Source of the DNA: Corella eumyota
Lineage: Eukaryota; Chordata; Ascidiacea; Phlebobranchia; Corellidae
Length of the DNA stretch: 64,000 nucleotides
Assembly (NCBI GenBank): GCA_963082875.1
Contig: OY720098.1
Span: forward strand, 5,332,001 to 5,396,000
Direction: 5' to 3'
How positions within the stretch are numbered: the first letter of the stretch is position 1; every line of letters starts with the position of its first letter. A program made the translations under genes and the position numbers. This document shows, piece after piece, positions 13,142 through 25,600 of the stretch. The notes beneath the pieces were generated by a model. It was not told where the DNA came from and searched no databases. It was given only the letters and a program-made list of their open reading frames with translations.

Positions 13142-13578
13142 ATAAGCATTAGGCCTTTCTTTAAGTTCCGCAACCAGGATAGCCCAACGTTAACCCGAGT
13201 GGGATGTATAAAATGGAAAACTGGAAGTATATATACTACCAAGCTAATGGATCAATTTGGTTCCACAGTATTTGCATTCTGTATTCTTTTTGCCCTATAT
13301 TGTAAATCATGATCCAATAAAATAAATTTTTTTTTATTCATTGCACATTTTGTGGTAGTTAAAGAAGTGCAAATTGTCGTTGGCAACTAATACAACAAAA
13401 CAAGAGGTAAGAGAAATATTTAAAAGAAAACCTTTAGGAGCGTTTGGGACAATAAAGCTTGGTTTTTCTCAGTACAGATTCAAAATTCATTCCATTGCGG
13501 TACCAAAAGTTTTGGAATTTTCTGGGTTTGCCCTGTGCCAATCAATGTTTGTAGCAGATAGATTTTGGGTGAAGCTCG
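13142..13578. other. Convergent 3' region of CDC40 and the small Cys-rich gene
   Basis: The two genes run into each other here. Plus-strand AATAAA signals at 13316-13321 and 13321-13326 lie within about 20 bp of a minus-strand AATAAA (TTTATT at 13333-13338). Their 3' UTRs probably abut or overlap. Confidence 0.65.
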
Positions 13579-14162
13579 TTACCTCTTTTTCTTTTTTCCT
13601 TTCTTGCCTTTTTTACCCTTCTTCCCCTTTCCTTTCTTTTTACCTTGCTTTTCTTTCCAGGCAGCATATTTTTCTTTAGCAGCGGCAGAAGGACCTTTAC
13701 CGGGCACGCATTCAACTCGTTTGCCTATGCACTTTGACTGTCAAAAAATCGGTGAATTATGATAATATTTTTTAAAAGTTAAAAATACACTGCAGTCAAA
13801 AAAATGTTTGTTTGTTACCATTAACACACTACTATCTTAATTTTTAATAGCTTTTCAACCCACTAGTACGTATTACGTTAACAAGGCTACCTGATTACAT
13901 TGCCTGCAGTGGGCTGCTTCTTTCATTAGTCCATGAAATTCTCCCTTACGACAGTCGTTACAAAATCGTACACCACAGAACTTGCACATATAAGTCTATA
14001 TTACAATACACAAACATTAAAATCAACATCAATTTTCTGAAAGAACACTTGTTTGCGCGTAAAAACGTAAACAATCGTTCTAAAATGCCCAACTTGACAA
14101 TTTTAGGTTTTTAGTTTTGTTAATCTTACCGTATCTGTATAAACACATCCCCACCTGCACAT
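13579..14162 (-). CDS. Small Cys-rich protein with Lys/Gly tail (98 aa), unrecognised
   Basis: Three coding exons join in frame: 14162-14130, 13995-13891, 13737-13579. The splice sites are canonical, and an acceptor 4 bp before the ATG (exon edge 14166) suggests a 5' UTR intron. The protein opens MCRWGCVYT and has Cys at about 2, 6, 15, 18, 23, 26, 41, 44, 49 and 56. These include CKFC, CNDC and CRQC pairs, which could bind two zinc ions. A helical AAAKEKYAAWKEKQ segment follows, then a nearly pure KKGKKGKKG tail. I do not recognise a named family, and its function is unknown. The paired cysteines and phase-matched exons argue strongly for a real gene. Confidence 0.75.
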
Positions 14163-14166
14163 TTCA

Positions 14167-15223
14167 CTGTAATTTAAAACCGATTTATATTAAATAGTTG
14201 GCAACTTTCGATAAATCATAACTTTTTTTTAAAAAATCTTAACGTTGCATAAAAACCTGTAAAATTGTTAGTTTATGCCGTCATAACTAAACATACCGAA
14301 CTTACATAAATAATATGATAATCACAAAAACACAACATTACATTCTTATACCTTGTAAACTTATTAAAAGCCTGTACTTGCTACAATTTGACTTCTACAT
14401 GAACTAAAACCAACACTGTTTCGCGTATAGTAACCGATATGGGCCCGCCCTCACAACGATGTAACAAAGGGTTAACGCTACCTAACAATACCGATATTCA
14501 ATACAAAGGGTTAAAGAGCGAGCGTTCCCGTGATTCTTAAGAGTATTTTGATTAAGTTTTATTAATAATAACTATTAAAATGTTGTCTGTCGAAAAACAT
14601 AGTATAAACATAAAAAAGGGTTATTAATTTTGCAAAAGACTTTTCCACTGAGCTGTAAAATTTTAACAGTATTTAACACTTGACTTTTATGTATTCTACG
14701 CAAGAGGGTTTAATTAAATTAAGCGTATATTATATTGATTCTACTAGGTTTAAGAGCGGTTTTCATAACATCAATACGTTATATGTAAATGGCCCCCTAT
14801 TAAAATTTGTATTGATTACTTTTATAATAAATAAAAATAGCATATATAACTTGTGAATATTTCCTTGAAAGTAAAGCTAATTAACCAATAAAATTTAACT
14901 TTATTACTGACCCATTTTCTTATAAAAACATTAGTTTATTGTTTATATTATTAAAACACAACATTGATTTACAGGACACATAACTTGAACAAAACACAAC
15001 TAAAACCATTGTCAAAAGTGACTTGTAAATGCAATACAATTTATAAATAACACCTAAGCGTTGAGCAGCCATATGTTTTTGGTAACATTGGTGTAAAATT
15101 GGATGTGGTTAAGGGGAGCTGTATGCAATAAACCTTATAAACAACAAATACTTTCTATGTTTTGTAATCAGGACAAATTGGCGGATGTTAGCAGCAATTT
15201 TTCTAAACATTTTTGGTCGAAGG
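14167..15223. other. Intergenic, small Cys-rich gene to TMEM11
   Basis: AT-rich spacer of about 1 kb between two minus-strand genes. It holds the upstream leader of the small gene (left) and the TMEM11 3' UTR (right). I saw no other feature. Confidence 0.5.
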
Positions 15224-15944
15224 TCAACTTCTAAAAAATTGCTCGATTGCTTTTATCATGAACACAGCTGAACCAAGAGCAATGCAATTGTGTAAAGTTT
15301 TTCTATATCGATCATCTTTTCTAACTAAAACAACTGGTGATGCATTGGTTAAGTTTTGTACATTTAATTGTGAAAGTTCTCTACTATTGACAGTTACTTG
15401 GTATTTGCAACAAGGGTCAAACTGCCATGATATTCCATATAAAGCAGCGCAACTCATACTTAAAACAGCGGTTGGTGCACCAATATAAAAACCAGCAGAT
15501 GTACTATCAGGTAGAATGTGAGGCAAAACAATTGATGCAATACCAGAAAGTACAGCAGTTTTGTGCAAACAGTTTCCAACTCGGATCCATCGGCTTGTTT
15601 CTTCCCCTATAAAAAATCATAATTGGATTTTAAATAGCAAATCTTATGGGTTTTTATTATATATAAAAAAAAAAAATTTAGCAGTTAAAAAAAATCACCA
15701 AAATTTGTATATAGCAGTTTAATATATTACCTAGTTTGGTAGGCTCAATAACTATGTAGTTATCATGGGCTTCTAATGCGCATTCTAACTCATATTCAAA
15801 CCGTTCTTGAGAATTAACTCCATCATAAACTTCACGAATAACAGTTGTTGTACACTCTGGTGCCTTTTTAACAATTTCGTTTTTATCTACAGTTGCGTCC
15901 ATTCCGTCCAGCTTCACTTCGACTTTATGAAGCAACCATTTCAT
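15224..15944 (-). CDS. TMEM11: TMEM11, mitochondrial inner membrane protein
   Basis: Inner mitochondrial membrane protein that shapes cristae and mitochondrial morphology and associates with MICOS in animals. Two exons, 15944-15731 and 15606-15224, join in frame to 198 aa (human 192). Family blocks: FEYELECALEAHDNYIVIEP, then across the junction EETSRWIRVGNCLHKTAVL, two hydrophobic helices, LYGISWQFDPCCKYQV, and SPVVLVRKDDRYRKTLHN. The chosen start gives MKWLLHKVEVKLDG; an in-frame Met 15 residues later (about 15902) is the other candidate and is equally plausible. The LTR element starts about 500 bp upstream of the start codon. Confidence 0.95.
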
Positions 15945-16455
15945 AACTTTTAATTACGAAAAGTCGGCTTGTAGCATTACCTACTGCCTACTATCCAGCT
16001 TATTTTACTATTGATTTTCTGGCTGGGCTTGTCACCGAGAAAATCGACAGCAATTGCGGCCCTAACCCAAAAACGTTAACCACCCGACTCTAGATTCTAA
16101 TCAATAACAAAAAAATTGTTCACAGTCTTACAATATTAAAAATAGTTTATCAATCACGTAAATATTTCGTAATAGTTTACGTTTTCTTAGACCGAGTGAC
16201 ATGCAGTTGACCTTAATCGGTCACAAATATAACAAATTTGTGACAGTTAAATTGCACAGAGTTGCCATGTAGTCAATACTCCTATTTTTATTCGATCTTG
16301 TAATTCTTTCTAGACTATATTTTTTGGCAAATATTACTACATTCGTTCTTTAATTTTTAAAATAAAATAGAAAAAGCATGTTTACCAATAAAATTACACA
16401 TTTCAGATATCACAAAAAACTAGAAAAAAAACACTAATACCTAACGACACTTCTG
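15945..16455. other. TMEM11 upstream region up to the LTR element
   Basis: A 511-bp spacer expected to hold the TMEM11 promoter. The last four bases (TCTG) are the left target-site copy of the LTR element. No other feature seen. Confidence 0.4.
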
Positions 16456-17596
16456 TGTAGGAAAGCGCTTAGCATCTCCATCAATTCCAATGCCAAGGCT
16501 TTCCTAGCCTCAAACCAGACTTGATGCCGGTTCACACCGAACGACGAGAAAACCGTATGACCTGTTGGTGGCCTTGGACAATAAAATACAGCGTTGGCCA
16601 CTGGGGTACCAAAAACAGAACATTATTAACCAGAATCAACTGATATTGATTCAACAAACAAAAGAAATACGTAAGAAACCCATTTTCACAGGCGCAATAA
16701 TAACTTTCGTTCGGCGAACCGAAACAGTGCAAACTCGCTACCATCCCGTGCGGTTTAAACACCGTACAAAAGACTTATTGATATGAAAAAACTCATAGAG
16801 ACTGTATTTATGTATATTTAAATATATACAGGTTATAAAGGGGACAAACAAATTAACCCCTTTATTCAAGGACAAGTCTAACGCCCATAAGGCAGTTAGA
16901 CGCTCTAAATTTATTCGTTATTATATTGAACATGGTCCAATTGTATATTTTTCGCGTGCCCTTGTAAAACATTGTCGCTATTTGTTATGTAGAGCCAGTG
17001 GAAGCTGTGCCTAATTTCCTGTTCAGTCGTACTGATTATTCTATAGATTTCATAGAATAAGGGTTAATAGTGTAACCCTTTTGATGTAAAAATGTGGATT
17101 GACAGTTGTCCGTTTTTGTTTTTTTCCTGCGCGATTTTATTTTCTGACAGTTAGTATATTTTTTTGGTTCCTAAAACACACACCTATTTTTACTTTGCCA
17201 AGTTTTAATTTAGAATTAGTTAACAGTTAAATACCATTATAAAGGATGTAGTCGATATACGAAAGACGTTTCTTTGTGTGTAATGTACTCGTAATTATGT
17301 TTATCGCTATGTATGTAACCTAGAAACCAGACTTTTGTAGTGTGTACGTGTAATACCGTTTTGTATATGTGTAATGTAATTTTCGGGATAATGATGTGAT
17401 GAACGTGCTTGATTAATAAATAGATGTTGTCTGTAGATTCGGTTTGCTATTTTTGATCATTTCTAACGGGTCTTAAACCCTATTTTAGACATTAGAGACT
17501 TATACTTTATACGTTATTGCCATATTATTTGGATAAGAGCACCCTTAGGAGTCGATACTTTTTATGATTAGATTTTTCTTGACCTCAGTCCCTACA
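16456..17596 (+). repeat. 5' LTR
   Basis: 1,141 bp, TGTAGG...CCTACA, same length as the right LTR and identical wherever I compared. The small ORFs inside it are non-coding LTR sequence. Confidence 0.93.
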
Positions 17597-20500
17597 GATA
17601 TGGTGAGTTCCCGACAGTGATTAAAATTAAATATACGGTTTGTAGGGCCTGTTTAATTGTGATAATGCGACCTTCCGATTTGTGAGTCTGTTTACCTTAG
17701 TTTTTTTGTTTTTGTGTAATCGCATTTAGAGTAGATGGAAGTTCAGTTTTAAGCAGAGCAGCGCAGAGAGTTTTATTTTAGTTGATAAGTTTTGATTATA
17801 TTGTTTTGTGTAGTACCTATTATCACAGAAGAACTTTGGTGAGTATTCCGTACAGTTATACGATTTTAATTTTTATTGTGTTCGTACTTAATTTGCGCGT
17901 GTTTGTATTTTTCTTATTCACCTTTAGCTGAGATACGTAATACCAGTCATTCCACATTTGAACATAACCATCATTTAGTTATAGAAACCAGGACCACTTA
18001 ATTTTTCCCGGCACTGACACCCGATTTTTTTAATCTATACTCCGGCTACCCGATATTCCACACAGACATTTTTATGTTTCTTTTTTGCCTTCCCTTATTT
18101 TTAATGATGTGAATTTATGGTTTAAAGTGATACCCAGGCTTGTGTAGAAGCAAGAATTGTAGAAAGCCGTCTACGCCTTTATATCAAACGGTGAAGTGTG
18201 TGAATTTCACACGAGATGAGACAACCTTGAGTCTCATCCGGCACCTTTTCTTTTAAAAGTTGCCGACTTAAATTACCCTTGTTCTCGAGCAACGCGACGA
18301 CATGTTGCTTGTAACACTCGCGGACAACGCGTCTGATTCCCACAGTGAGAAAATTAAGTGATCCCGGGCCCGGGACGACAAGTAACAGACGCCCTGAAGA
18401 TAGTCAGGCGCTGATAAACGAATTATTAGGCGAGAAAATCGCTAGTTTAACCCAAGAGGTGAGGCAAATAGCCCCTCGAAATACTAATGGCTTGGTACAG
18501 TCACGCCCTCTTAGTTACAGCAGGCAAAACGCCCTGCAAAATGCTGGTACGCCCCAAGTAGCAGCCCGGCCTTTACCTCAAAGGCGACATAACAGTTCAG
18601 GATATTGTTATGCCCACTATCGTTATGGTGACAACGCTTACAGTTGTACCCCACCCTGTAGCTACCTATCAAAAAACTTTCGAGATCCCATGATTCGCAA
18701 GTGAGTCATGGGGCCATAAAATCAGTCTTACATTACCAAGATGTAAACCATATCAATAACACCCTTTTATATGTGTTCGATCTTAAATTTTATCGTTACT
18801 TTCCTATTGACTCCGGCTCCAATCACAATTTAATGCCTAAACCCTTCGGGCGACAGAACTCAGTCATCCAATATCTTTTAGCAGCAAACGGGACCCCCAT
18901 CCCCGTTTATGGAAAACAAGATTTGACCCTTGACTTTGGTATGACTGTAAACTTTACAGCCGAGTTTCTTTATACTTCTATAGACACTCACATTATAGGT
19001 AGCTACTTTTTGTTCGAACACTCTTTAGCTATAGACTTTCGTAATAAACGATTAACTCATACTCTTTCGCAACAATCTTGCGAACTCTTTAATTCTTCAC
19101 TTTCCAACCCAGGGCGAAAAGCCCTTACTGGTCAGGAACGAGTTAAAGCTGTACCGAACCCAGTCCACCCGGTGCATTCTTTACGGGACACAGATGGAAG
19201 AAGGACCGACAAACTACCGACCACAGAGGAAAGCCGGTCTGAGAATTTTGTCACTATGGACACATTTGAGGAATGTGAGGAGCTAGCGGATGAGACGTCA
19301 TCTTCTTTTTCTCACATCCCAAATTCCTCTCATGTTATAGTACCGCAATTTTCATCAGGGGTACCACGGGTAAGTTCCTCGATACCATGGACCGACAACG
19401 TACGTGTAAACGCGGATTCGTTTCAAACCACACGTCTCCCTGCAAACAATGCTAAGAAAACCCCCCCAAACCCAATAAGAAGTCTACGGATTCAAACCAA
19501 CCCACAGTTCGTCCCGTCTCATTCAAATTCGACAGACATTTCCTATCCAGAAATTAGCGTTTATTTGAGGAAAATCGCAGACGATTTTCCTTGTCTATTG
19601 CAAAAAGAGTTTCGTAAAGGTTATTTATTGCACAATTTTTCGCATAAGATTGACACAGGGACATCGTTACCTGTGAATTGTAAAGCCCGCAGGCTTTTCC
19701 CAGAGAACTATAAAATAGTTGAGAAACAGCTCAACGAAATGCTCGACCAGGGCATTATAAGACTATCGTGTTCTGATTATTCAAGTCCTTTACATTTAGT
19801 AGAGAAGAAAGACAAAACACTCAGACTAGTCTGTGATTACCGAGCCTTAAAACGTGTTACCAAAAGAGACTCATTTAAAATGCCTAATATACACGATTTT
19901 ACTGCTGAATTGGCAGGAATGACAATTTTTTCCCAGCTAGATTTAGCTAACGCCTACTATAACGTAGCCGTACACCCGGACGATATACATAAAACATGTA
20001 TACGGACGAATATAATGACTTTTGAGTAGTTGGTGTTACCCTTTGGTTTATGTAAGAGTGCTGCTTCTTTTGTAAAATTTATGTTTTTTGTATTAAAAAT
20101 GTGTTTGTGTGTATGGACGACATTTAGATCAAAGCCATCTGAGTTTTCCCAAACGAGGCAATCAAAGTAGGACGACTGCACAAAAAACAACTTCATTTTT
20201 ATGTCGGTAACATTATTTAAAAATTTTAAGTATGAGAGATTATTTTCTTTTCGTTAAATTACTTGATCAGTTTGTATTTTTTTTAGAATTATTTGTTAGT
20301 ATGCTAAGGCCCACATCATTAAGATGAGGCCGACACTTAACCACATTGTTTATAAGAATTTTAGATTGCACAACTACACCACGGCTTCAACATCGTACGA
20401 TAACAACCAATAGTTCACTTTCGGAGACATAAATAGTTTGGCAAAACAGATATCGAGATCAACTATAACGAACGAACAATTTTGCTTAATTTAATGGTCT

Positions 20501-20988
20501 TATCAGTTCCAAATCCCTTAAAGAAATATCTTTTATTACTAAACCCATAGTTTTTGCTTTACTTTTTATTAACTACTGATTATCCCAGTTCTAGGACCTA
20601 GTTTAACCGTGTACTCCTTGAGGTACTACTTTACTACTTTTAGAACCATATTACATAGGCGAGCTCAACGTTAAACAACAGAGGCAAGAACCAACCACTA
20701 GATGACCCAGCTCAAAATTAGGAGACACCTTTTTAAGCAAGGGGAGGATTGATTATGTTTTTATATTTTGTGTCGTAAAACGTCTACCAGACTTTCAATG
20801 TAGAATTAATGTAAAAATGTTGCCTTTGATATAATAATTGTAATGTATACTTACGTCCCTTTGCCAATGTTAATTTTACGCCAGTTTAAGTTTAACTATT
20901 TCAATATAATAACGACAATTTCATCATTTATTTTTCTGATCCTTGAACTGTTTTGCAGTAACCTCAATTCTCTTCTGACGGGTGGTAG

Positions 20989-22129
20989 TGTAGGAAAGCG
21001 CTTAGCATCTCCATCAATTCCAATGCCAAGGCTTTCCTAGCCTCAAACCAGACTTGATGCCGGTTCACACCGAACGACGAGAAAACCGTATGACCTGTTG
21101 GTGGCCTTGGACAATAAAATACAGCGTTGGCCACTGGGGTACCAAAAACAGAACATTATTAACCAGAATCAACTGATATTGATTCAACAAACAAAAGAAA
21201 TACGTAAGAAACCCATTTTCACAGGCGCAATAATAACTTTCGTTCGGCGAACCGAAACAGTGCAAACTCGCTACCATCCCGTGCGGTTTAAACACCGTAC
21301 AAAAGACTTATTGATATGAAAAAACTCATAGAGACTGTATTTATGTATATTTAAATATATACAGGTTATAAAGGGGACAAACAAATTAACCCCTTTATTC
21401 AAGGACAAGTCTAACGCCCATAAGGCAGTTAGACGCTCTAAATTTATTCGTTATTATATTGAACATGGTCCAATTGTATATTTTTCGCGTGCCCTTGTAA
21501 AACATTGTCGCTATTTGTTATGTAGAGCCAGTGGAAGCTGTGCCTAATTTCCTGTTCAGTCGTACTGATTATTCTATAGATTTCATAGAATAAGGGTTAA
21601 TAGTGTAACCCTTTTGATGTAAAAATGTGGATTGACAGTTGTCCGTTTTTGTTTTTTTCCTGCGCGATTTTATTTTCTGACAGTTAGTATATTTTTTTGG
21701 TTCCTAAAACACACACCTATTTTTACTTTGCCAAGTTTTAATTTAGAATTAGTTAACAGTTAAATACCATTATAAAGGATGTAGTCGATATACGAAAGAC
21801 GTTTCTTTGTGTGTAATGTACTCGTAATTATGTTTATCGCTATGTATGTAACCTAGAAACCAGACTTTTGTAGTGTGTACGTGTAATACCGTTTTGTATA
21901 TGTGTAATGTAATTTTCGGGATAATGATGTGATGAACGTGCTTGATTAATAAATAGATGTTGTCTGTAGATTCGGTTTGCTATTTTTGATCATTTCTAAC
22001 GGGTCTTAAACCCTATTTTAGACATTAGAGACTTATACTTTATACGTTATTGCCATATTATTTGGATAAGAGCACCCTTAGGAGTCGATACTTTTTATGA
22101 TTAGATTTTTCTTGACCTCAGTCCCTACA
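20989..22129 (+). repeat. 3' LTR
   Basis: 1,141 bp. It ends about 75 bp from the nearest possible RAD18 poly(A) signal (minus-strand AATAAA at 22203-22208 or 22246-22251), so the element lies immediately behind RAD18. Confidence 0.93.
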
Positions 22130-22335
22130 TCTGCACTTCTTCAACAACAAAAATAATTTACCAGCCCACTAATACTTTATACAAAGCAGTAAAATATATA
22201 CATTTATTATTTTTATATATAAATATTGTGAAAGCAATGCTTTAATTTATTAATAGTTTTTAATATAAAAGGGTTAATAAACAATTTAATTCAGCAGATA
22301 ACCAAACCATTTTACAAAAGTTTTGGTCAAGATGA

Positions 22336-25184
22336 TTAACCATCTTCTTCAATTTTTCTTTTTAATTTGTTAGAGGATGATTGTTCAAGTTCTGTTGGAG
22401 ATACTCCCAAAAATATAAATTCTGGAGAATCACTTTGACACTCTGTGGTAACAGTACATAAGTTATCAAACCCCAAAAATGTTTTACTACATTAGTTTAA
22501 AACACGTAAATTTTAAAGAAAAAAATTAGTAACCTTTTTTAGATTTATCCATGGTAACTAGAGGGGTTAAAAAATAATTGGAATCCGTTTTTTGGATTTC
22601 AAGCAAATCACCAATAGAATTTTCACTATCAGGACAAATCATAAGTGAATCAACATCGTTTGATGATATGGATTCTTTATCTTGTATACGTTTGAAAATT
22701 AGTATAATGACTTTTTTTTGTATATATCTTTACCTTGACGTGGGAAGTATACATAGAGTACCAACTTCAACCCAGTCTCGAGTTGCCTGTGGCAATTTTG
22801 GATATTATCGAAAGTAATTGCCTGATAATTACCCTGGTGATTAAGTGCTGGCTCAGCAGAAGTTTATGCCGTCTAAAGCATCTTACTTAAGAGCACTATA
22901 GCATAAGATCACAGGGGATCGAACCCAGGACCTCATGTAGTGTAGGAAGTGTTCCAACCGCTACACCACGCTGCCAGTATAGATTAAGGGTGTATGTTCA
23001 TAAGCATAATTAATACTATTTTAACAAAACAAATAATTTGATATGTTTTACCTTCCTTATCAGCTTTTTCTTTTAACTTTAAATCACACTTGACCTGAGC
23101 TTCCAACTTTTCATATTGTTTGGAATATTTTCTCAAATATCTCTGACAGACAGATAATTATTAAACTATAAAATAATAAATATAACTGAATAGTAATATT
23201 GGTAAATTTAAATTTCCTACTAGTCTTTCAACTTTGTTTTCAGGATCGTGGATATTTGTCTTTGTCATTGGAGTTTCTCGCTGATTTAACCTTGTTTTGA
23301 CATTTTCTTCTTTTTCAAATTCGGCAAGCAAAATTGATAATTCTCGGGGTTTTATTTTATCTTGTTCTGCTTGGTATTTGGCAAGAAAATCCTTGTGTCT
23401 TCTGCAAAGTTATATTTTAATAATATAGATAAATAAATTACCTAAACTATAAAACTAAAGCTATTTTAAATTGGAAGTATCAATTAAAAACACTAGTAAA
23501 ATTTACTTTGATAACTCCTGTTTATTTCCTGTAGTGTTTAATCCAATGTCCTTCATTTTGTTTCTAAGATCTTTTATAGAGTATAGTTTGTAAACAAGCT
23601 TTGTAATAGAAGGAGTATCAAACCTTGATATAAAAGAAATTGTTGCAAATATTAAAAAGTATTTTTTTAAAACATTTAGCTTTTACGTTTTCTTTCTTTT
23701 TGGGTTGGCTCTTAAGCAATTCTTTTTTTCTTCCCTGTTAAGACACATATCCAGATGAATATTCATTCTTGTGGTTGTAACTTTGAGACCACAAACAGGG
23801 CAATCAGCAGCTAAACATTAATAACAAATTGTTAGGCATATTTAAATAGAGTTGGCTTCAATAAATTGACAAACTATTTAAAGATACTACCATCACTTAG
23901 AATTGTTAAATGATTCTGATCATCTTGAATATTTAGGTTTATTTCTGTATCAACTTTGTCTTCCGCCATGTTGTTATTTTGTTCACCTTCATTATTTTGT
24001 AATGTCTTGTCATTTAATATCTTAGTATTCTTATCACCAACCACGTTAGATTGATCAATATTTGTGTCTAAGTCATTAGTACAAAACATATCTCTGCTGT
24101 CAGTAGGTATGCCTAATTCTGTCACATGTAGATTTTCATCAAGGGTTGGGGAGAAACCTTGGGATTGACTCTCAACAAGCATTGATAACTTAAATTCTGG
24201 AGTCTCCTTCTCCGATTCGGATTGATTTGATTGAATTGAAATATTGGATGTAGATAAATTGAATTTATTATTTGGTGTTATGTTATGAAATGGGTTTTTG
24301 TTTTGGCCGTCTTCTAGCTTAAAATTCTGCAAAGTATACATTAAAAATAAACTATAATAATACAAATTATATAGTATATTTTGTATACAAATTTAAATCT
24401 AATTACCACATTGGATCCAAAACTTTCTTCTTTATTAAACTTTTTTAAACAGCCTCTACAAAAACAGAAAAACTTTTGTAATGATGCCTTTAAACCTTTT
24501 TTTAATGAATTAAAATACCTTAATTCTATAAACTGGTGCAACAATGATTCTAAGGCACGATTTGGAAATAGATTTGTTTGTGATGCATCCTAAAATATAA
24601 ACATGTATTTACCTTATGTATTTAATTCTTAAATCTTGTATAATTTTTAAACATGATAAAATCATAAACAATTGGTAATAAACCTTATTGCCAAATAACA
24701 TGTCATGCAACTTAAGATATTTCAAACCAAACATTTTAAGATTCTACTTACAATTCCACATACTGGGCACTCTAGTTTTAGTAAAAAATATTTTCTTATG
24801 CATAAAGAGCAAACTAAAAATATCAATTAAAAAATATGTTAAATCAAAAATTCATTAAGTCAATGGACATTTTACGATTTAACTAATTAACAATTAAAGT
24901 TGTGAACACATGCACAAAAATTACACTTACAATTGTGTGAACATAGGTTAATCATGACCGGTGTCTTAAAAGGTTCCTTGCATATTGCGCAATTTAAGGA
25001 ATCCTCCATTTGCTGTAGATAAAAAGTTAAGCAATAGTCAGATAGTAAAATGCTAGTTTGCAAAGAACTGAAAGAAGCAGTATTATAGCCATTACAAATA
25101 CTGAAATATACTACAAATTTTTAAACGTAACAATAAAGATTTTCCTACCTTAACGTACGTGTACCACGAATTAGTTTTACTCAT
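22336..25184 (-). CDS. RAD18: RAD18 E3 ubiquitin ligase (RING, UBZ4, SAP)
   Basis: Nuclear E3 ligase that, with RAD6, mono-ubiquitinates PCNA during DNA damage tolerance. Eleven exons join in frame to 521 aa (human 495): 25184-25149, 25012-24931, 24813-24752, 24589-24407, 24326-23891, 23810-23687, 23623-23507, 23401-23221, 23142-23052, 22680-22534, 22442-22336. RING finger at about residues 20-58 (LNCAICKEPFKTP, CSHNFCSLCIRKYF, ECPVCG). UBZ4 at about 269-290 (ADCPVCGLKVTTTRMNIHLD then MCLNREEKK). SAP near 308-350 (YSIKDLRNKMKDIGLNTTGN), followed by RHKDFLAKYQAEQD, which parallels human IKRHQEFVHMYNAQCD. Exon 4 could instead end at a weak donor at 24519, but the longer exon keeps frame. A SINE sits in intron 9. 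Identification is secure; exact ends of the low-complexity middle exons are less so. Confidence 0.93.
22711..22975 (-). mobile_element. tRNA-derived SINE, copy 1 (RAD18 intron)
   Basis: On the minus strand it begins GGCAGCGTGGTGTAG and has an A-box-like GTGTAGCGGTTGGAACAC and a B-box GGTTCGATCCC, the RNA polymerase III internal promoter of a tRNA-like head. A unique body follows, then a tail AAAGATATATAC plus a run of A. AGTATA occurs on both sides (about 22701 and 22976) and may be the target duplication. The same element recurs at 35.6 and 59.0 kb. It is possibly the known Ciona SINE family; that was not checked. Confidence 0.88.
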
Positions 25185-25600
25185 TTTATTACTAACTTAT
25201 CAACTTTGATTAAATAATAATACTGTGATCACGAATTTAGGAAAACGTGTTTGAACAACTAAGTATCTAAGCCGGGGGTTTTAATTATTGTATTTTGATT
25301 TTGTCCTCAAAAAATTAAAGCGGGTCAGATTTTTTATGATATGGCGCAACTTTTTTTTAAATGTCATTTTATGCATACAAAGCAACTTACCTTTTGGGTA
25401 TCTTTTGTTATCTTTGGTCAATAAAAAGCTTTTTAAACGGCAATATAAAAATTGATTTATTACATTAATGTCACCAAGTTAATAAAAATATCTATAAATA
25501 AAACAAATACACAGCATGCCAACAAAATTTAAATAAATAACATGATGTGCAAAAAAAAACAGAAAAAGAAAACGTTTAAAATAAAATAATAAAAAAACGA
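25185..25600. other. Intergenic, RAD18 start to GAD 3' end
   Basis: A 416-bp spacer holding the RAD18 promoter and the GAD-family 3' UTR. A minus-strand AATAAA (TTTATT at 25456-25461) lies about 140 bp past the GAD stop. Confidence 0.55.

Larger units (their letters stand above)
16456..22129 (+). mobile_element. Ty3/gypsy-type LTR retrotransposon, incomplete, recent insertion
   Basis: A 5,674-bp element bounded by two 1,141-bp direct LTRs that start TGTAGG and end CCTACA. It is flanked by a 4-bp target duplication TCTG (16452-16455 and 22130-22133). A TGG-starting candidate primer binding site lies about 5 bp after the left LTR. The internal part has fragments on the plus strand: a gag-like segment with a CYAHYRYGDNAYSC knuckle-like motif (about 18345-18704), a retropepsin-like region (FPIDSGSNHNLMP) and part of a Ty3-type reverse transcriptase (LVCDYRALKRVT, FSQLDLANAYYNV) within about 18701-20029. 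RNase H and integrase were not recognised, and the 3.4-kb interior is short for the family. It is therefore broken or non-autonomous, with several defects. The LTRs read as identical, pointing to a very recent insertion. Confidence 0.9.

Noticed and set aside
13374-13762. Plus-strand ORFs of 101 and 65 codons
   Set aside because: Antisense shadows of the Lys/Gly-rich last exon of the small minus-strand gene and its 3' UTR.
15213-15612. Plus-strand ORFs of 91 and 61 codons opposite TMEM11
   Set aside because: The minus strand carries the conserved TMEM11 sequence; the plus ORFs are shadows.
16532-16786. Overlapping 76- and 73-codon ORFs on both strands, repeated exactly at 21065-21319
   Set aside because: They lie in the LTRs and repeat only because the LTRs are identical; no protein features.
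22920-22975. Possible true tRNA gene from A- and B-box-like motifs
   Set aside because: No complete cloverleaf; the motifs belong to the head of a SINE with body and A-rich tail, repeated three times.
24381-24593. Plus-strand 70-codon ORF
   Set aside because: Antisense to RAD18 exon 4.
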